A stretch of DNA of 64,000 nucleotides from Sphingomicrobium flavum (GTDB taxonomy: Bacteria; Pseudomonadota; Alphaproteobacteria; Sphingomonadales; Sphingomonadaceae). Of the stretch, positions 63,099 to 64,000 are shown piece after piece; the stretch's first letter is position 1; every line of letters starts with the position of its first letter. The notes beneath the pieces are model-generated. The model worked only from the letters and a program-made list of their open reading frames with translations. It was not told where the DNA came from and did no database searches. Both the position numbers and the translations under genes were made by a program. The stretch spans positions 868,001 through 932,000 of the forward strand of contig NZ_CP102630.1 in assembly GCF_024721605.1 (NCBI RefSeq), written 5' to 3'.

Positions 63099-63652
63099 TG
63101 GGTCAGGATTTCCTGTTCCTTGGCCGCGGCGACCTTGTCGATTTCGGCGACATGATCGTCGGTCAGTTTCTGCACATCGGCCTCATGGCGCTTGCGCTCG
63201 TCCTCGCCAAATTCATGCGCTTTTTCGTCAGCCTTCAGTGCGTCCATGCCATCGCGGCGCACGTTGCGCACGGCGACCTTGGCCTTTTCGGCATATTGGC
63301 CGACCAGCTTGGCCAGTTCCTTGCGGCGTTCCTCGGTCAGATCGGGCAGCGGCAGGCGGATCATCTGACCATCGCTGATGGGATTGATGCCCAGCCCCGC
63401 ATCGCGGATCGCCTTTTCCACCGGGGTGACGTTGGAGCGGTCCCACACCTGCACCGTGATCAGGCGCGGTTCGGGGACCGACACGGTCGCCACCTGGTTC
63501 AATGGCATCTTGGAGCCATAAACATCGACCTGCACCGGATCGACCAATGCGGTCGAGGCGCGGCCGGTCCTGAGGCCGCCAAGATCATGTTTCAGGCTTT
63601 CCAGCGCACCATCCATGCGGCGGCTGATATCGCCCTTGCTATACTGAGCCAT
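63095..63652 (-). CDS. frr: Ribosome recycling factor
   Basis: A 185-residue RRF, which with EF-G splits the post-termination ribosome. Motif GGLRTGRASTALVDPVQVDVYG and the C-terminal helix KLTDDHVAEIDKVAAAKEQE. Overlaps uppS by four bases. Confidence 0.96.
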   Translation of the reverse strand: MAQYSKGDISRRMDGALESLKHDLGGLRTGRASTALVDPVQVDVYGSKMPLNQVATVSVPEPRLITVQVWDRSNVTPVEKAIRDAGLGINPISDGQMIRLPLPDLTEERRKELAKLVGQYAEKAKVAVRNVRRDGMDALKADEKAHEFGEDERKRHEADVQKLTDDHVAEIDKVAAAKEQEILTQ

Positions 63653-63655
63653 TTC

Positions 63656-64000
63656 CTACTCCTCATTCTTGACGATGGTCGCAGTCCCCTCACCCGCCAG
63701 GACATCGGACAGATTGCCCTCTTCGCGGATGTTGAACACGACGATCGGAATATCGTTATCGCGGCACAGCGCCACGGCGGCCGCATCCATCACCTTGAGA
63801 TTGTCCGCCAGCACGCGGCCGAAGCTCAAACTGTCATAGCGGGTGGCATCGGCCACCTTCTTGGGATCGGCGCTGTAGACGCCGTCGACGCTGGTGCCCT
63901 TGAACAAGGCATCGCAGCCCATTTCGGCGGCGCGCAGCGCAGCGGTGGTATCTGTGGTGAAGAAGGGGCTGCCCGTGCCTGCAGCGAAGATCACCACGCG
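63656..64000 (-). CDS. pyrH: Uridylate kinase, C-terminal part
   Basis: The last 115 codons of PyrH, which makes UDP from UMP. The region [20 protein letters not shown], then [18 protein letters not shown] and [19 protein letters not shown] is the family C-terminal half. The 5' part is off the right edge; the frr start is three bases beyond its stop. Confidence 0.95.
   Translation of the reverse strand, partial: RVVIFAAGTGSPFFTTDTTAALRAAEMGCDALFKGTSVDGVYSADPKKVADATRYDSLSFGRVLADNLKVMDAAAVALCRDNDIPIVVFNIREEGNLSDVLAGEGTATIVKNEE

Overview
The window is a gene-dense, high-GC stretch of chromosome from an alphaproteobacterium, most likely of the Sphingomonadales. Supporting signs are an Hfq with two Sm domains (a known feature of Zymomonas), the pyrH-frr-uppS-cdsA-dxr-rseP-bamA-skp-fabZ block with no lpxD or lpxA (sphingomonads commonly carry glycosphingolipids instead of lipid A), a fused ispDF, ntrYX, sphingomonad-type short palindromic repeats, and many genes that overlap by 1 to 4 bases. 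I see no prophage, transposase, CRISPR array or rRNA. The window cuts genes at both ends: a type III PLP decarboxylase on the left and pyrH on the right.

Layout. 1-6.2 kb: PLP enzymes, then a tightly overlapping operon of two cysteine desulfurases, a 2Fe-2S ferredoxin and a class A beta-lactamase. 6.2-12.3 kb: SRP RNA, dnaX, a YbaB-type nucleoid protein, an acyl-CoA synthetase and ettA. 12.4-18.9 kb: an accessory zone with an AT-richer amidohydrolase, a coiled-coil protein, a gene-free stretch holding three tandem paired hairpins, a frameshifted DUF1905 gene, two related membrane-anchored proteins and a NYN nuclease-like protein. 18.9-20.7 kb: a bicarbonate uptake operon (SbtA-like permease, PII-like regulator, beta carbonic anhydrase). 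20.8-24.9 kb: lipA, ratA/coq10, cinA, ispDF, dusB. 24.9-31 kb: ntrY-ntrX-hfq-hflX facing mazG. 31-40 kb: a DUF819 permease and a long minus-strand run (retropepsin-like protease, MBL hydrolase, tatD, metG, holB, tmk, dac, mltB-like). 40.2-44.3 kb: tRNA-Ser(UGA), rimB-rimK, crtZ, a glutamate-synthase-domain protein and a DM13 protein. 44.5-51 kb: a TIR-FlgO/TolB-TPR protein, gcdH, lemA, a DUF2207 protein, a GNAT enzyme and rpmE. 51-55.6 kb: a cobalamin riboswitch with a TonB receptor and a btuFCD-type ABC importer. 55.6-64 kb: the envelope and isoprenoid block.

How the genes work together. ntrYX is followed closely by hfq and hflX, the usual alphaproteobacterial nitrogen and RNA-regulation neighbourhood. 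The B12 import genes form one overlapping operon behind a riboswitch whose last hairpin covers the receptor's ribosome binding site. The bicarbonate operon has transporter, PII-like regulator and carbonic anhydrase in one-base overlaps. The most unusual signals are the three tandem two-hairpin modules at 14.2-14.5 kb, the beta-lactamase with KPC-like cysteine positions, the likely CTG start of hflX, and the two short proteins at 15.6-16.8 kb that share a membrane anchor.
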